A stretch of DNA of 34,053 nucleotides from Candidatus Nomurabacteria bacterium (GTDB lineage Bacteria > Patescibacteriota > Minisyncoccia > Phycocordibacterales > UBA9973): contig CALQZW010000004.1 in NCBI GenBank assembly GCA_943350045.1, positions 1 to 34,053 on the forward strand, given 5' to 3'. The notes beneath the pieces were generated by a model that made no database searches, was not told where the DNA came from, and saw nothing but the letters and a program-made list of their open reading frames with translations. Within the stretch, counting starts at the first letter, position 1. Every line of letters starts with the position of its first letter. Made by a program: the position numbers and the translations under genes. Positions 8,060 to 15,150 of this stretch are shown here, piece by piece.

Positions 8060-8647
8060 ATGGACTACTTCACAGCTAAAACATTTCAAATACCAGAACT
8101 TGTTGGAATCTCTGCAAAAAATATCGAGGAACATCTCAAGCTCTACGCCGGATACGTTAAATTTGCTAACCAAATTCAGAAAGACCTTACAGCTCTTTCT
8201 GTTGATGCCGAAAAAAACTCATACGTCACTGGAGAACTCAATCGCCGATTCGCATTTGAACATGACGGCATTCGCAATCACGAAGCATATTTTTCTCAGT
8301 TTGAAGGTGGAGCATCTGCTCTTGCCGAAGACGGGAAACTCATGACGCAAATTAAAAGTGATTTTGGTTCATACGATGCATTTCTCGCTCGCTTGAAAAC
8401 ACTTGCAATGACTCGCGGAGTTGGCTGGGCAATGCTCTACTACTGTAGCGATGTCGGACATCTCCTCATGCAGTGGGTAGACGAGCAGCACATCGGACAC
8501 CTTGCCGGTCCTCGACTCATTCTCGCAATCGACGTATGGGAGCATTCATATGTTGCCGACTATCATCCATCGGGAAAGAAGCAGTACATTGAGGACTTTT
8601 TCACAAATCTCAATTGGAAAAAAGTAGAAGAACGATTTGAGAAATAA
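8060..8647 (+). CDS. Superoxide dismutase, Fe/Mn family
   Basis: The enzyme converts superoxide to oxygen and peroxide in the cytoplasm. The 195-residue product has the four expected metal ligands: His25 (I-E-E-H), the His of R-N-H-E-A-Y-F, and Asp/His of D-V-W-E-H-S-Y. The region around the first ligand reads H-L-K-L-Y-A-G-Y, so the second-sphere His found four residues after the ligand in E. coli FeSOD is Tyr and the gateway Tyr is shifted by one. An E-Q-H-I-G-H segment replaces the usual Gln-containing loop. Metal preference cannot be read from sequence. The gene is single, between the two ComEC parts, and ends at a shared terminator. Confidence 0.93.
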   Translation: MDYFTAKTFQIPELVGISAKNIEEHLKLYAGYVKFANQIQKDLTALSVDAEKNSYVTGELNRRFAFEHDGIRNHEAYFSQFEGGASALAEDGKLMTQIKSDFGSYDAFLARLKTLAMTRGVGWAMLYYCSDVGHLLMQWVDEQHIGHLAGPRLILAIDVWEHSYVADYHPSGKKQYIEDFFTNLNWKKVEERFEK

Positions 8648-8656
8648 TTCGCGTTA

Positions 8657-8686
8657 AAAAACACTACTCACCCGAGTAGTGTTTTT
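8657..8686. terminator. Bidirectional terminator between sod and comEC
   Basis: AAAAACACTACTC-accc-GAGTAGTGTTTTT. The stem overlaps the comEC stop codon, so the convergent genes share it. Confidence 0.88.
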
Positions 8687-10115
8687 ATATTACTCGCTGT
8701 CGAAGGTTGCGATATACGATATGAACAAGTACTGCGTACAAAATTATACATACAAGTAACGAGAGATTTGGGAGACTGACTGATGCATACGGAACTTGCG
8801 CAAATAATGAAACAATCTTTGCGATGTACGCGAGAATATAGTACGAAACTTTTGCAAATGGGAGTGCAAGTTCGGGTGATGCGAGACCGAGTAATCCTGC
8901 CCCCGCACCCGTGGCCATTACTATCGGTATCACAGGGAGAATAAAAATGTTTGCCGGGAGTGACACAAACGAAAACGTACCCATGTTGTAGAGAATATAT
9001 GGAGTCACTGCGATCTGAGCGGCAACAGTAGTCGTTACCATTTCTCGCAGCGGAACAAACCATAGCACTTTTTCTCGCACCCATGTAAACGTATTAGTCA
9101 CCACTGGTACAAGAAATATAAGACCGAGTGTTGCGAGAAATGATAGGTGAAATGAAGCATCGTAGACGAGATACTTTGGATTCCAGATAATCATCAGTCC
9201 ACCAGCTAAAATGAGGGCTCGGGTGGCAGTATATTGTCGACCAGTAGAGCGTGCAAAGATGCTGATGATTGCCATAATACCGGAGCGTACTGCAGAAGAT
9301 TGTAGTCCTGTCATTGTAACAAAAAGCACGACACCAAGTGCTCCTGCAACACTTCCGAATTGTGGAGTAATTCCTGGGACGCGAGCGAGCATTGCTCGAA
9401 ATGTATTCGCAACAATTGTTACGTTTGAACCAGAGAGCGCAATGATATGAATCGTTCCTGTCTCTACGAGCTCGTTACGAAACTCATCACTGATGCTCGA
9501 CTTAGCTCCAAGAATCAGGCCACTGAGTAATGCGGCTTCGGGTGCAGGGAGCACGCTTCGAAAACTTCGCATTATTGATTTTTGAAAGCGCCCAAGTACT
9601 GCAATGACTGGATTGCCTTTTGCACGATTCACGACTACAACATCTGATTTTGGGAGCGTATAGAGAATATCGTCTTTGAATAAATAAGAGACGTAGTCAA
9701 ACTCAGAACCTTGGTCTGTTGTAAAATTCTGAGGTACTCGGAGCATTCCAGTGACTTCGACAATATCTCCATATCGTACATCTTCGTATCTATCGACTCC
9801 AACCGAAACGGCAAAATCTGGTTGTTTGAGAATAAATGTCGTCTTTGATTCTTTCTGCACTGGCTCAGTCGACACCTTACCAGTAAGCGTCACTGAAGAA
9901 TCGACAGCACTAGTGAGCGCCGAGCCATCAGGGAGAGAGGCCTGCATGCGAAAGAATCCTGCAGTGCAGGCAATAACAGCCGTGATGAATATGATGGTGA
10001 CGTGACGACGAGTACTGCGAGCAAAAAGAAGTAACGCACAAAGCGCGGCGGCACTCAGTGCCGCCGCGCTTCCTAACACTCCCACACAGAAAAAGAGAAA
10101 GGCCACAAGCCCCAC
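8685..10115 (-). CDS. comEC: ComEC/Rec2-type DNA uptake channel, lacking the beta-lactamase domain
   Basis: ComEC forms the inner-membrane channel for single-stranded DNA during transformation. The protein (476 residues from this start) has N-terminal hydrophobic helices, an OB-like soluble region (V-T-L-T-G-K-V, Y-G-D-I-V-E-V-T-G), then the competence domain with G-T-I-H-I-I-A-L-S-G-S-N and many membrane segments. It stops after the last helices without the usual C-terminal metallo-beta-lactamase domain, which is encoded separately at 7154-8011. The track starts it at a GTG at 10154, overlapping rnhA. I prefer the GTG at 10115 because a full AGGAG lies 5 nt upstream and the protein then opens with a hydrophobic helix. 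It is co-oriented with rnhA. Confidence 0.9.
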   Translation of the reverse strand: MGLVAFLFFCVGVLGSAAALSAAALCALLLFARSTRRHVTIIFITAVIACTAGFFRMQASLPDGSALTSAVDSSVTLTGKVSTEPVQKESKTTFILKQPDFAVSVGVDRYEDVRYGDIVEVTGMLRVPQNFTTDQGSEFDYVSYLFKDDILYTLPKSDVVVVNRAKGNPVIAVLGRFQKSIMRSFRSVLPAPEAALLSGLILGAKSSISDEFRNELVETGTIHIIALSGSNVTIVANTFRAMLARVPGITPQFGSVAGALGVVLFVTMTGLQSSAVRSGIMAIISIFARSTGRQYTATRALILAGGLMIIWNPKYLVYDASFHLSFLATLGLIFLVPVVTNTFTWVREKVLWFVPLREMVTTTVAAQIAVTPYILYNMGTFSFVSLPANIFILPVIPIVMATGAGAGLLGLASPELALPFAKVSYYILAYIAKIVSLFAQVPYASVSLPNLSLLVCIILYAVLVHIVYRNLRQRVI

Positions 10116-10132
10116 CTGATCTCCTTTTTCTA

Positions 10133-10876
10133 TCAATGAACGCTTCCCTTCCACTCTTTGATTAGAGCATCTTCTTCTGATTTTGAAAACACCTTTTTAA
10201 ACCTTGCGCCCTTTACTCCTTTTACGCGTTTCTCACACACTGCCCATGTTTTATCTTTATGAATCGCACCAGCAACCATCGAGACATATGAATACGCAGG
10301 GGCATTTTTCGCAGAAGAACTTTTCTTTTTTGTTCCCGTACTTTTTGTCACATCTGTCGTATGCACTGAGCCGCCAAGTAATTTCTCATACTCAGTAAAC
10401 GCACCCGAGAAAAAGAGAAACTGTTCTTTGTCTGCGCAGGCAGTAGCTATTGCATCTACACGCTCGTTTCCAATATGTCCGCTGTGCCCGCTGACTTTCA
10501 CAAACACGACGTCATGTTTTTGTTTCAAGCGAAACAGTGCATTTGAAATTTCTTTCCAGATATCTTGATTGAGTACGTCGTCTCCTGTTTTTGTTTTCCA
10601 ACCATTTCGCGCCCAGCCATACATCCACGTCGTAGCTCCTTGGAGTACGTACGCAGAATCAGTATGAATACTAAGTTCTCCCTGATATTTTTTCTTTTCA
10701 ATATGCAAAAGCGCTTCAAGTACTGCAGTCATCTCCATGCGATTGTTCGTAGTCGCATCCTCTCTCCCTCCGAGTTCAGTAACCTTTCCTTCTGCTATGA
10801 CAACTGCACCCCACCCACCCCTCCCCGGGTTTCCGCGCGACGAGCCGTCGGTAAATACTGTAATTGTTTCTTTCAT
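10133..10876 (-). CDS. rnhA: Ribonuclease HI with C-terminal hybrid-binding-like domain
   Basis: RNase HI cuts the RNA strand of RNA-DNA hybrids. The first 150 or so of 247 residues carry the four catalytic acids: Asp in F-T-D-G-S, Glu in N-R-M-E-M, Asp in H-T-D-S-A and Asp in N-E-R-V-D. A Ser/Lys-rich linker follows, then about 50 residues with W-A-V-C-E-K-R-V-K-G-V-K-G-A-R-F-K-K, resembling the viroplasmin/hybrid-binding domain that is N-terminal in eukaryotic RNase H1. Here the order is reversed. The gene starts 23 nt after the recJ stop, with an extended -10 (TGG-TACAAT) 8 nt before the ATG. comEC follows closely. Confidence 0.92.
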   Translation of the reverse strand: MKETITVFTDGSSRGNPGRGGWGAVVIAEGKVTELGGREDATTNNRMEMTAVLEALLHIEKKKYQGELSIHTDSAYVLQGATTWMYGWARNGWKTKTGDDVLNQDIWKEISNALFRLKQKHDVVFVKVSGHSGHIGNERVDAIATACADKEQFLFFSGAFTEYEKLLGGSVHTTDVTKSTGTKKKSSSAKNAPAYSYVSMVAGAIHKDKTWAVCEKRVKGVKGARFKKVFSKSEEDALIKEWKGSVH

Positions 10877-10884
10877 GCCTTCGT

Positions 10885-10893
10885 ATTGTACCA
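10885..10893 (-). promoter_or_regulatory. Extended -10 before rnhA
   Basis: TGG-TACAAT on the minus strand, 8 nt before the ATG, inside the recJ-rnhA gap. It would give an almost leaderless mRNA. No clear -35 is visible. Confidence 0.4.
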
Positions 10894-10899
10894 GAACCC

Positions 10900-12648
10900 C
10901 TATTGAATATCGATAATTCGGAGACGAATCGTTGTTCGGCCAGCAAAAAATGACTGCTCTATAGTTGCTACAACAGTGACCTTCTCTCCATAGACTGCGG
11001 GTTTCGAAAACATTCCAGCATGAGCAAAAAAAGCGATTCCTGTTCTCTCCGTCTTGTTATCTCGAAAAATAATCTCAAGATGATTTTTTTCTTTTCCAAA
11101 CTGCCGAACAGATGCAATCCCAACTCCACGAAATAGAAAATGGGGCTTAGGATTTCCAAGTCCAAACGGAGCCATTTTCGAAAGCATTGCAACAGTAGAT
11201 TCGTTTACATCTGAAAGAGAAAGCTCTGCGTCAATCATCTTACTTCCCAGATCTCCAACTTCACGAACGTGAGTAGCGACAACTTTCATAAACTCTACCT
11301 CAAGAGTCTCTGCTGTTTTTTCAAGAATTGAAAAACCTCCAGCGAGTTCATGTCCGCCGAATCCTTGGAATACATGACTACACGCAGTCATGAGTTCGAC
11401 AACGTTTACGGATCCGTTTGAGCGACATGAGCCTTTCATAACACGCTCACCGTCTGCGTGATTCACCCCTTCGCCTCCCCAGACGAATACTGGTCGGTCA
11501 AACTCTTCCATAATTTTCCCAGCAACAATACCGAGCACTCCTACTCGCCACGAACTATGCCCGACGACTATTACCGGCCCGAGCTCACGCTGTTTCAATT
11601 CATCTAAAACGCCATCCATAATCTCGGAGACAATACGTTTACGCTCGTCGTTAATAGTACTTAAATGTGTAGCCAACGCTCCGGCACGAACTCCATCACG
11701 CTCAGCCAAAAGCTCAAATGCGCGCATCGGAGAATCCATACGACTTGCGGCGTTAATACGCGGAGTGAGCATGAACGTAAGATCATCTTCAACAAGTGTT
11801 CGCTGATCAATCTTTAGTTTTCTCAGCAAGCTTGTAATACCCGGTCGTGGAGATTTGCGAAATACCTGTAGTCCAAAGTGAGCAAGTACTCTGTTTTCTC
11901 CCGTAAGCGGAACCATGTCTGAGAGTGTAGCCAAGCCTGCCATATCGAGGAGCCATTTCTCCCATCCCGCAGTAAGCGCAGGCTTGGCAGACGGACGCTC
12001 TGTATCAAAATACTCTCCATATTTTTTAATAAACGCTTGAACAAACTTAAACATTACCCCAGAGCCGCAGAGCATGGGTTCAGGATATGTTCCAAGTTTT
12101 GGATTTACAATTGCAAACGCAGGAGGTAAATGCTCGTGCGGTAAATGGTGGTCAGTAACAATGACATCTATTCCGCTGGCCTGCGCCTGCGTAATTGACT
12201 CAATATCACTTGTTCCCAAGTCTATGGTCACAATGAGAGAAACATCTTCTTGGATAAATTTCTCAACGGCCTCCATGTTTAGGCCATATCCCTCGTCATG
12301 GCGGTCGGGAATATATACAGAAAAATTGTCGTGGCCAATCTTCTTGAGTAGGTCATGCAATATGACTGCTCCGGGAATACCGTCACAATCGTAGTCTGCG
12401 TAGACAACTATCTTTTCATTGGCCTCCACGGCCTCAAAAAGCCTCACCACGGCCTTTTCCATGTCGTGCATGAGAAAAGAGTCGTGCAAGTCAGTATATG
12501 CTGGCTGTAAGTAAGAATACGCGGATTCCGCAGTCGTGATTCCCCTGTTTATTAAAAGCCGAGTTAGGAGCGGAGAATACCCGTGCAGAGTATGCGTATC
12601 TGGATCAGGCTCTCCTTTTTGAGTAAATCGGCGTTGCATGAGTGCCAT
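10900..12648 (-). CDS. recJ: Single-stranded-DNA-specific exonuclease RecJ
   Basis: RecJ degrades single-stranded DNA 5' to 3' in recombination and mismatch repair. The 582-residue protein is of normal length. It has the DHH-family motifs: V-V-Y-A-D-Y-D-C-D-G near residue 80, I-V-T-D-H-H-L-P near residue 165, and the C-terminal DHHA1 signature G-F-G-G-H-E-L-A-G-G. An OB-like C-terminal part follows. The metal-binding Asp and His residues are all present. It is the first gene of a minus-strand run recJ-rnhA-comEC and is divergent from the HIT gene, with 37 bp between them. No Shine-Dalgarno is obvious. Confidence 0.96.
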   Translation of the reverse strand: MALMQRRFTQKGEPDPDTHTLHGYSPLLTRLLINRGITTAESAYSYLQPAYTDLHDSFLMHDMEKAVVRLFEAVEANEKIVVYADYDCDGIPGAVILHDLLKKIGHDNFSVYIPDRHDEGYGLNMEAVEKFIQEDVSLIVTIDLGTSDIESITQAQASGIDVIVTDHHLPHEHLPPAFAIVNPKLGTYPEPMLCGSGVMFKFVQAFIKKYGEYFDTERPSAKPALTAGWEKWLLDMAGLATLSDMVPLTGENRVLAHFGLQVFRKSPRPGITSLLRKLKIDQRTLVEDDLTFMLTPRINAASRMDSPMRAFELLAERDGVRAGALATHLSTINDERKRIVSEIMDGVLDELKQRELGPVIVVGHSSWRVGVLGIVAGKIMEEFDRPVFVWGGEGVNHADGERVMKGSCRSNGSVNVVELMTACSHVFQGFGGHELAGGFSILEKTAETLEVEFMKVVATHVREVGDLGSKMIDAELSLSDVNESTVAMLSKMAPFGLGNPKPHFLFRGVGIASVRQFGKEKNHLEIIFRDNKTERTGIAFFAHAGMFSKPAVYGEKVTVVATIEQSFFAGRTTIRLRIIDIQ

Positions 12649-12668
12649 TCTACCACGGCACTGTTTCG

Positions 12669-12677
12669 TGATAGACT
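12669..12677 (+). promoter_or_regulatory. Extended -10 before the HIT gene
   Basis: TGA-TAGACT ends 8 nt before the ATG at 12686, predicting a leaderless or nearly leaderless transcript. The minus strand of the same gap offers TATAGT for recJ. Confidence 0.45.
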
Positions 12678-12685
12678 GAGACTAT

Positions 12686-13195
12686 ATGAACGCGACAAAT
12701 TGTATCTTTTGTAAAATTATCGCAGACGAAGTTCCTGCAGTGAAAGTATATGAAAATGAGCACATCTTGGCTTTTTTGGATATTACTCCCATCAACCCAG
12801 GTCACACTCTCATCATTCCGAAAGAACACCATGAAAATATGTTCGAACTTCCTGAAGCACTTACCCTCGAAATGATGCGTGCTGTAAAAAAGATTTCCCA
12901 CGGAATCAAAGACGGACTTTCAGAACCAGGAATGAATATCATCATGAACAACGGAGTAGCAGCTGGGCAGACAGTATTTCATGCACACATTCACCTCATC
13001 CCTCGCAAAAATGGAGACGGACATGCAATGTGGAAAGGCGGAAAATATTCTGAAGGCGAAGCAGAAAAAGTAGCACGTGCGATTATTGCAGCGCTAGAGG
13101 TAGAGACAGAGAAAGTGCCCCTAAAAGAGACTTCCGCAGGCCGACGGGCCGAGGGAAGCGAAAGCCCAGCAGGGCTTTACGCGAGTCTCTTTTAG
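12686..13195 (+). CDS. HIT-family nucleotide-binding protein with element-encoded tail
   Basis: HIT proteins hydrolyse or transfer nucleoside monophosphates; the physiological substrate cannot be told. The 169-residue protein has C-I-F-C-K-I-I at the start (two of the zinc Cys often seen), D-I-T-P-I-N-P-G-H-T-L-I-I-P-K and the catalytic triad H-A-H-I-H-L-I-P-R. Recognisable sequence ends near residue 140 (A-R-A-I-I-A-A-L). The last 27 or so residues are encoded by a branched palindrome (see 13112-13204), and the stop codon lies inside its right stem. So the native C-terminus seems to have been replaced. The gene is divergent from recJ and convergent with pgk. Confidence 0.93.
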   Translation: MNATNCIFCKIIADEVPAVKVYENEHILAFLDITPINPGHTLIIPKEHHENMFELPEALTLEMMRAVKKISHGIKDGLSEPGMNIIMNNGVAAGQTVFHAHIHLIPRKNGDGHAMWKGGKYSEGEAEKVARAIIAALEVETEKVPLKETSAGRRAEGSESPAGLYASLF

Positions 13196-13204
13196 GGGCA
13201 CTTT
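13112..13204. repeat. Branched palindromic element at the 3' end of the HIT gene
   Basis: A perfect 21-bp inverted repeat (13112-13132 with 13184-13204, core GTGCCCCTAAAAGAGACT) encloses a GC-rich 51-nt interior. The interior itself folds into two arms: CTTCC...GGCC-gac-GGCC...GGAAG, and GCG-a-AAGCCC-agca-GGGCTT-ta-CGC. The whole makes a three-way junction. Weaker pairing continues outward to AGCGCT on both sides, reaching the pgk C-terminal codons. The interior is much richer in GC than the flanks. It may act as a terminator for the convergent HIT and pgk genes, but it looks like an inserted element similar in style to Rickettsia palindromic elements. Confidence 0.75.
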
Positions 13205-13212
13205 TGCAGTTT

Positions 13213-14334
13213 CTATTTCAGCGCTGTAATTCCCGGAAGTGTTCCTTTTGCAAGAAACTCGAGCGTTGCTCCCCCACCAGTAGACACAAAACTAAACGAA
13301 TCATGCATCTTCTTTTTGTCTACCAAGACTGACGTATCTCCTCCGGCAATAATCACCGTACCTTTTGCTTTTGCAAGTAAGTCCAATACTTTCTCAGTCG
13401 CCTTCGTGTACCCGCCTTCGTACCAACCCATCGGGCCATTCCAGACAATCATCTTTGCTTTCGCAATGCTTTCAGTAAGTGCTTCGATAGACGGAAGTCC
13501 GATGTCGTAAATCGATTCATCAGACTGAACATCTGAAACCGAGATAGTTACTTTTTTTCCGCCACGCATTACAACTACGGTATTTGGAATCAGCAATTTC
13601 TTGTTTTTTACAAGAGCAGAAAGATTCACGCCAGAGTCACTGACCGCACTCTGACCTACTGAGAAACCAGACGTGCGAAGGAAATCATTCGCAAGCGCTC
13701 CACCAATAACAACACTATCAGCAGATTTCAAATACTGTTTAATTAAAGGAATTTTCGTCTCTGCCTTTGCTCCACCTTGAATACAAAGAAACGGATGCTT
13801 TGGTGACAAAACCTTTGAAAGCTCAGTCACTTCTTTTTGGAACTGTAGCCCCGCAAACGCTGGAAGAAGTTTTGGGAGCGTAACAATACTCGCATCTTTT
13901 CTATGAGAGACAGGAAAGGCTTCGTTCACATAGAAATCTCCAAGACGAGCAAGTTCTTTTGCAAAAGAAACAGAACCCGCTTTCTCGCCTTCATGAGAGC
14001 GAAGGTTTTCTAAAAGTAACACATCTCCATTCTTCATAGAGATACGGATAGCTTCTACCTTATCGCCAAAGAGCTCGGGTATGCAAAGAAACGAACCTCC
14101 GTATTGTTTCTTGAGTACGTTCGCCACAGGACGCAAACTCTCAGTACTCTCGCGACCAATGTGACTAATCAAAACAACGCGAGCTCCCTGCTTTCGTAAT
14201 AAGTCTATAGTTGGATATGCCGCACGAATGCGCATATCGTCACGCACTTTTCCGTTAACCACGGGCACATTAAAATCGGCGCGTACGAGAACATATTTTC
14301 CCTTCAAACCTTTAGCTGTTTTGATTGATTGCAT
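13213..14334 (-). CDS. pgk: Phosphoglycerate kinase
   Basis: The enzyme makes ATP and 3-phosphoglycerate from 1,3-bisphosphoglycerate in glycolysis. The 373-residue product shows V-R-A-D-F-N-V-P, the H-I-G-R motif, N-E-A-F near residue 170, G-G-A-K-A-E-T-K-I, W-N-G-P-M-G-W-Y-E and the nucleotide loop G-G-D-T. The track runs to 14400, but the family N-terminus begins at the ATG at 14334. That ATG lies inside the end of tpiA (a 23-nt overlap), so the two are translationally coupled. It is slightly shorter than the usual 390-400 residues, without loss of key motifs. It converges on the HIT gene. Confidence 0.96.
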   Translation of the reverse strand: MQSIKTAKGLKGKYVLVRADFNVPVVNGKVRDDMRIRAAYPTIDLLRKQGARVVLISHIGRESTESLRPVANVLKKQYGGSFLCIPELFGDKVEAIRISMKNGDVLLLENLRSHEGEKAGSVSFAKELARLGDFYVNEAFPVSHRKDASIVTLPKLLPAFAGLQFQKEVTELSKVLSPKHPFLCIQGGAKAETKIPLIKQYLKSADSVVIGGALANDFLRTSGFSVGQSAVSDSGVNLSALVKNKKLLIPNTVVVMRGGKKVTISVSDVQSDESIYDIGLPSIEALTESIAKAKMIVWNGPMGWYEGGYTKATEKVLDLLAKAKGTVIIAGGDTSVLVDKKKMHDSFSFVSTGGGATLEFLAKGTLPGITALK

Positions 14335-15085
14335 GTGCGATTGAAATAATACTGACAAACTTTTTTGGAGTAAGACTTGATCGGCCAACGAGTAAACCAT
14401 CTGCTCCCCCTTCTACAAGAAACCCTTTCGCGTTCTTTTCATCTACTGACCCACCATAGAGCACAGGTACATGCACCGGAGTGCCATACATGTCAGAGAG
14501 AACTTTCTGGATATATATTTTCATTTCCTGAAAGTCTGCTGGAGTTGCTTCACGATGATTCTCAGTAGACGAGATTGCCCAGACCGGCTCATAGGCAATG
14601 ACAATGTTTTTCAGTGATGCCTTTGGAATACCAGCCAAACATTCCTCAATCTGCGTTTTTACAAATCCCAAATACCACATACCAGAGTCACGTTCGAGCT
14701 CTCCAACACAGAGTACGGGATTCATTTTCGTGCGAAGCGCTGACTTTATCTTTTTGTTTATGAAATCATTCGTCTCGCCAAGAGCACGACGTTCTGAATG
14801 CCCGATGATAGTATTGCGAATCTTCATACTCGAAAGCATGTCAGAGGAAACCTCACCGGTGTGAGCACCCTCTTTCTCAGAAGAAATATTTTGCGCAGAA
14901 ACAAAGAGACTTGCCGATGCCATTTTACTCAACTCAGGCAGAAAAATATATGGAGCAGAAATACCAACCGATACCATTTTATACTTCCCTGCTTCTTTTT
15001 TGATCGCAGAAAACTGAGCCTTTGCAAGCGCAAGCGTTTTCGGATTCATCTTCCAATTCCCTATGATGAGTTTCTTCGTGTTCAT
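14312..15085 (-). CDS. tpiA: Triosephosphate isomerase
   Basis: It interconverts dihydroxyacetone phosphate and glyceraldehyde 3-phosphate. The 257-residue product carries I-G-N-W-K-M-N (Asn, Lys), the catalytic His in G-H-S-E-R-R, catalytic Glu in A-Y-E-P-V-W-A-I, and the phosphate loops Y-G-G-S-V and G-A-D-G-L-L-V-G. It leads the tpiA-pgk operon. An extended -10 (TGA-TACAAT) ends 6 nt before the ATG and no Shine-Dalgarno is present, so the message is predicted to be leaderless. No other glycolytic genes are in the window. Confidence 0.97.
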   Translation of the reverse strand: MNTKKLIIGNWKMNPKTLALAKAQFSAIKKEAGKYKMVSVGISAPYIFLPELSKMASASLFVSAQNISSEKEGAHTGEVSSDMLSSMKIRNTIIGHSERRALGETNDFINKKIKSALRTKMNPVLCVGELERDSGMWYLGFVKTQIEECLAGIPKASLKNIVIAYEPVWAISSTENHREATPADFQEMKIYIQKVLSDMYGTPVHVPVLYGGSVDEKNAKGFLVEGGADGLLVGRSSLTPKKFVSIISIAHAINQNS

Positions 15086-15091
15086 GCGTTT

Positions 15092-15100
15092 ATTGTATCA
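15092..15100 (-). promoter_or_regulatory. Extended -10 of tpiA-pgk
   Basis: TGA-TACAAT on the minus strand, 6 nt before the ATG. This matches the geometry of leaderless promoters. The -35 is poor. Confidence 0.5.
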
Positions 15101-15115
15101 CAGGATACGCAACAA

Positions 15116-15139
15116 AAAACCGCCCCATCGGGCGGTTTT
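15116..15139 (-). terminator. Terminator of the surface-protein operon
   Basis: AAAACCGCCC-catc-GGGCGGTTTT with a long T-run beyond it on the minus strand, 12 bp after the stop of the 511-residue gene. Confidence 0.9.
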
Positions 15140-15150
15140 CTTTAACTAAA

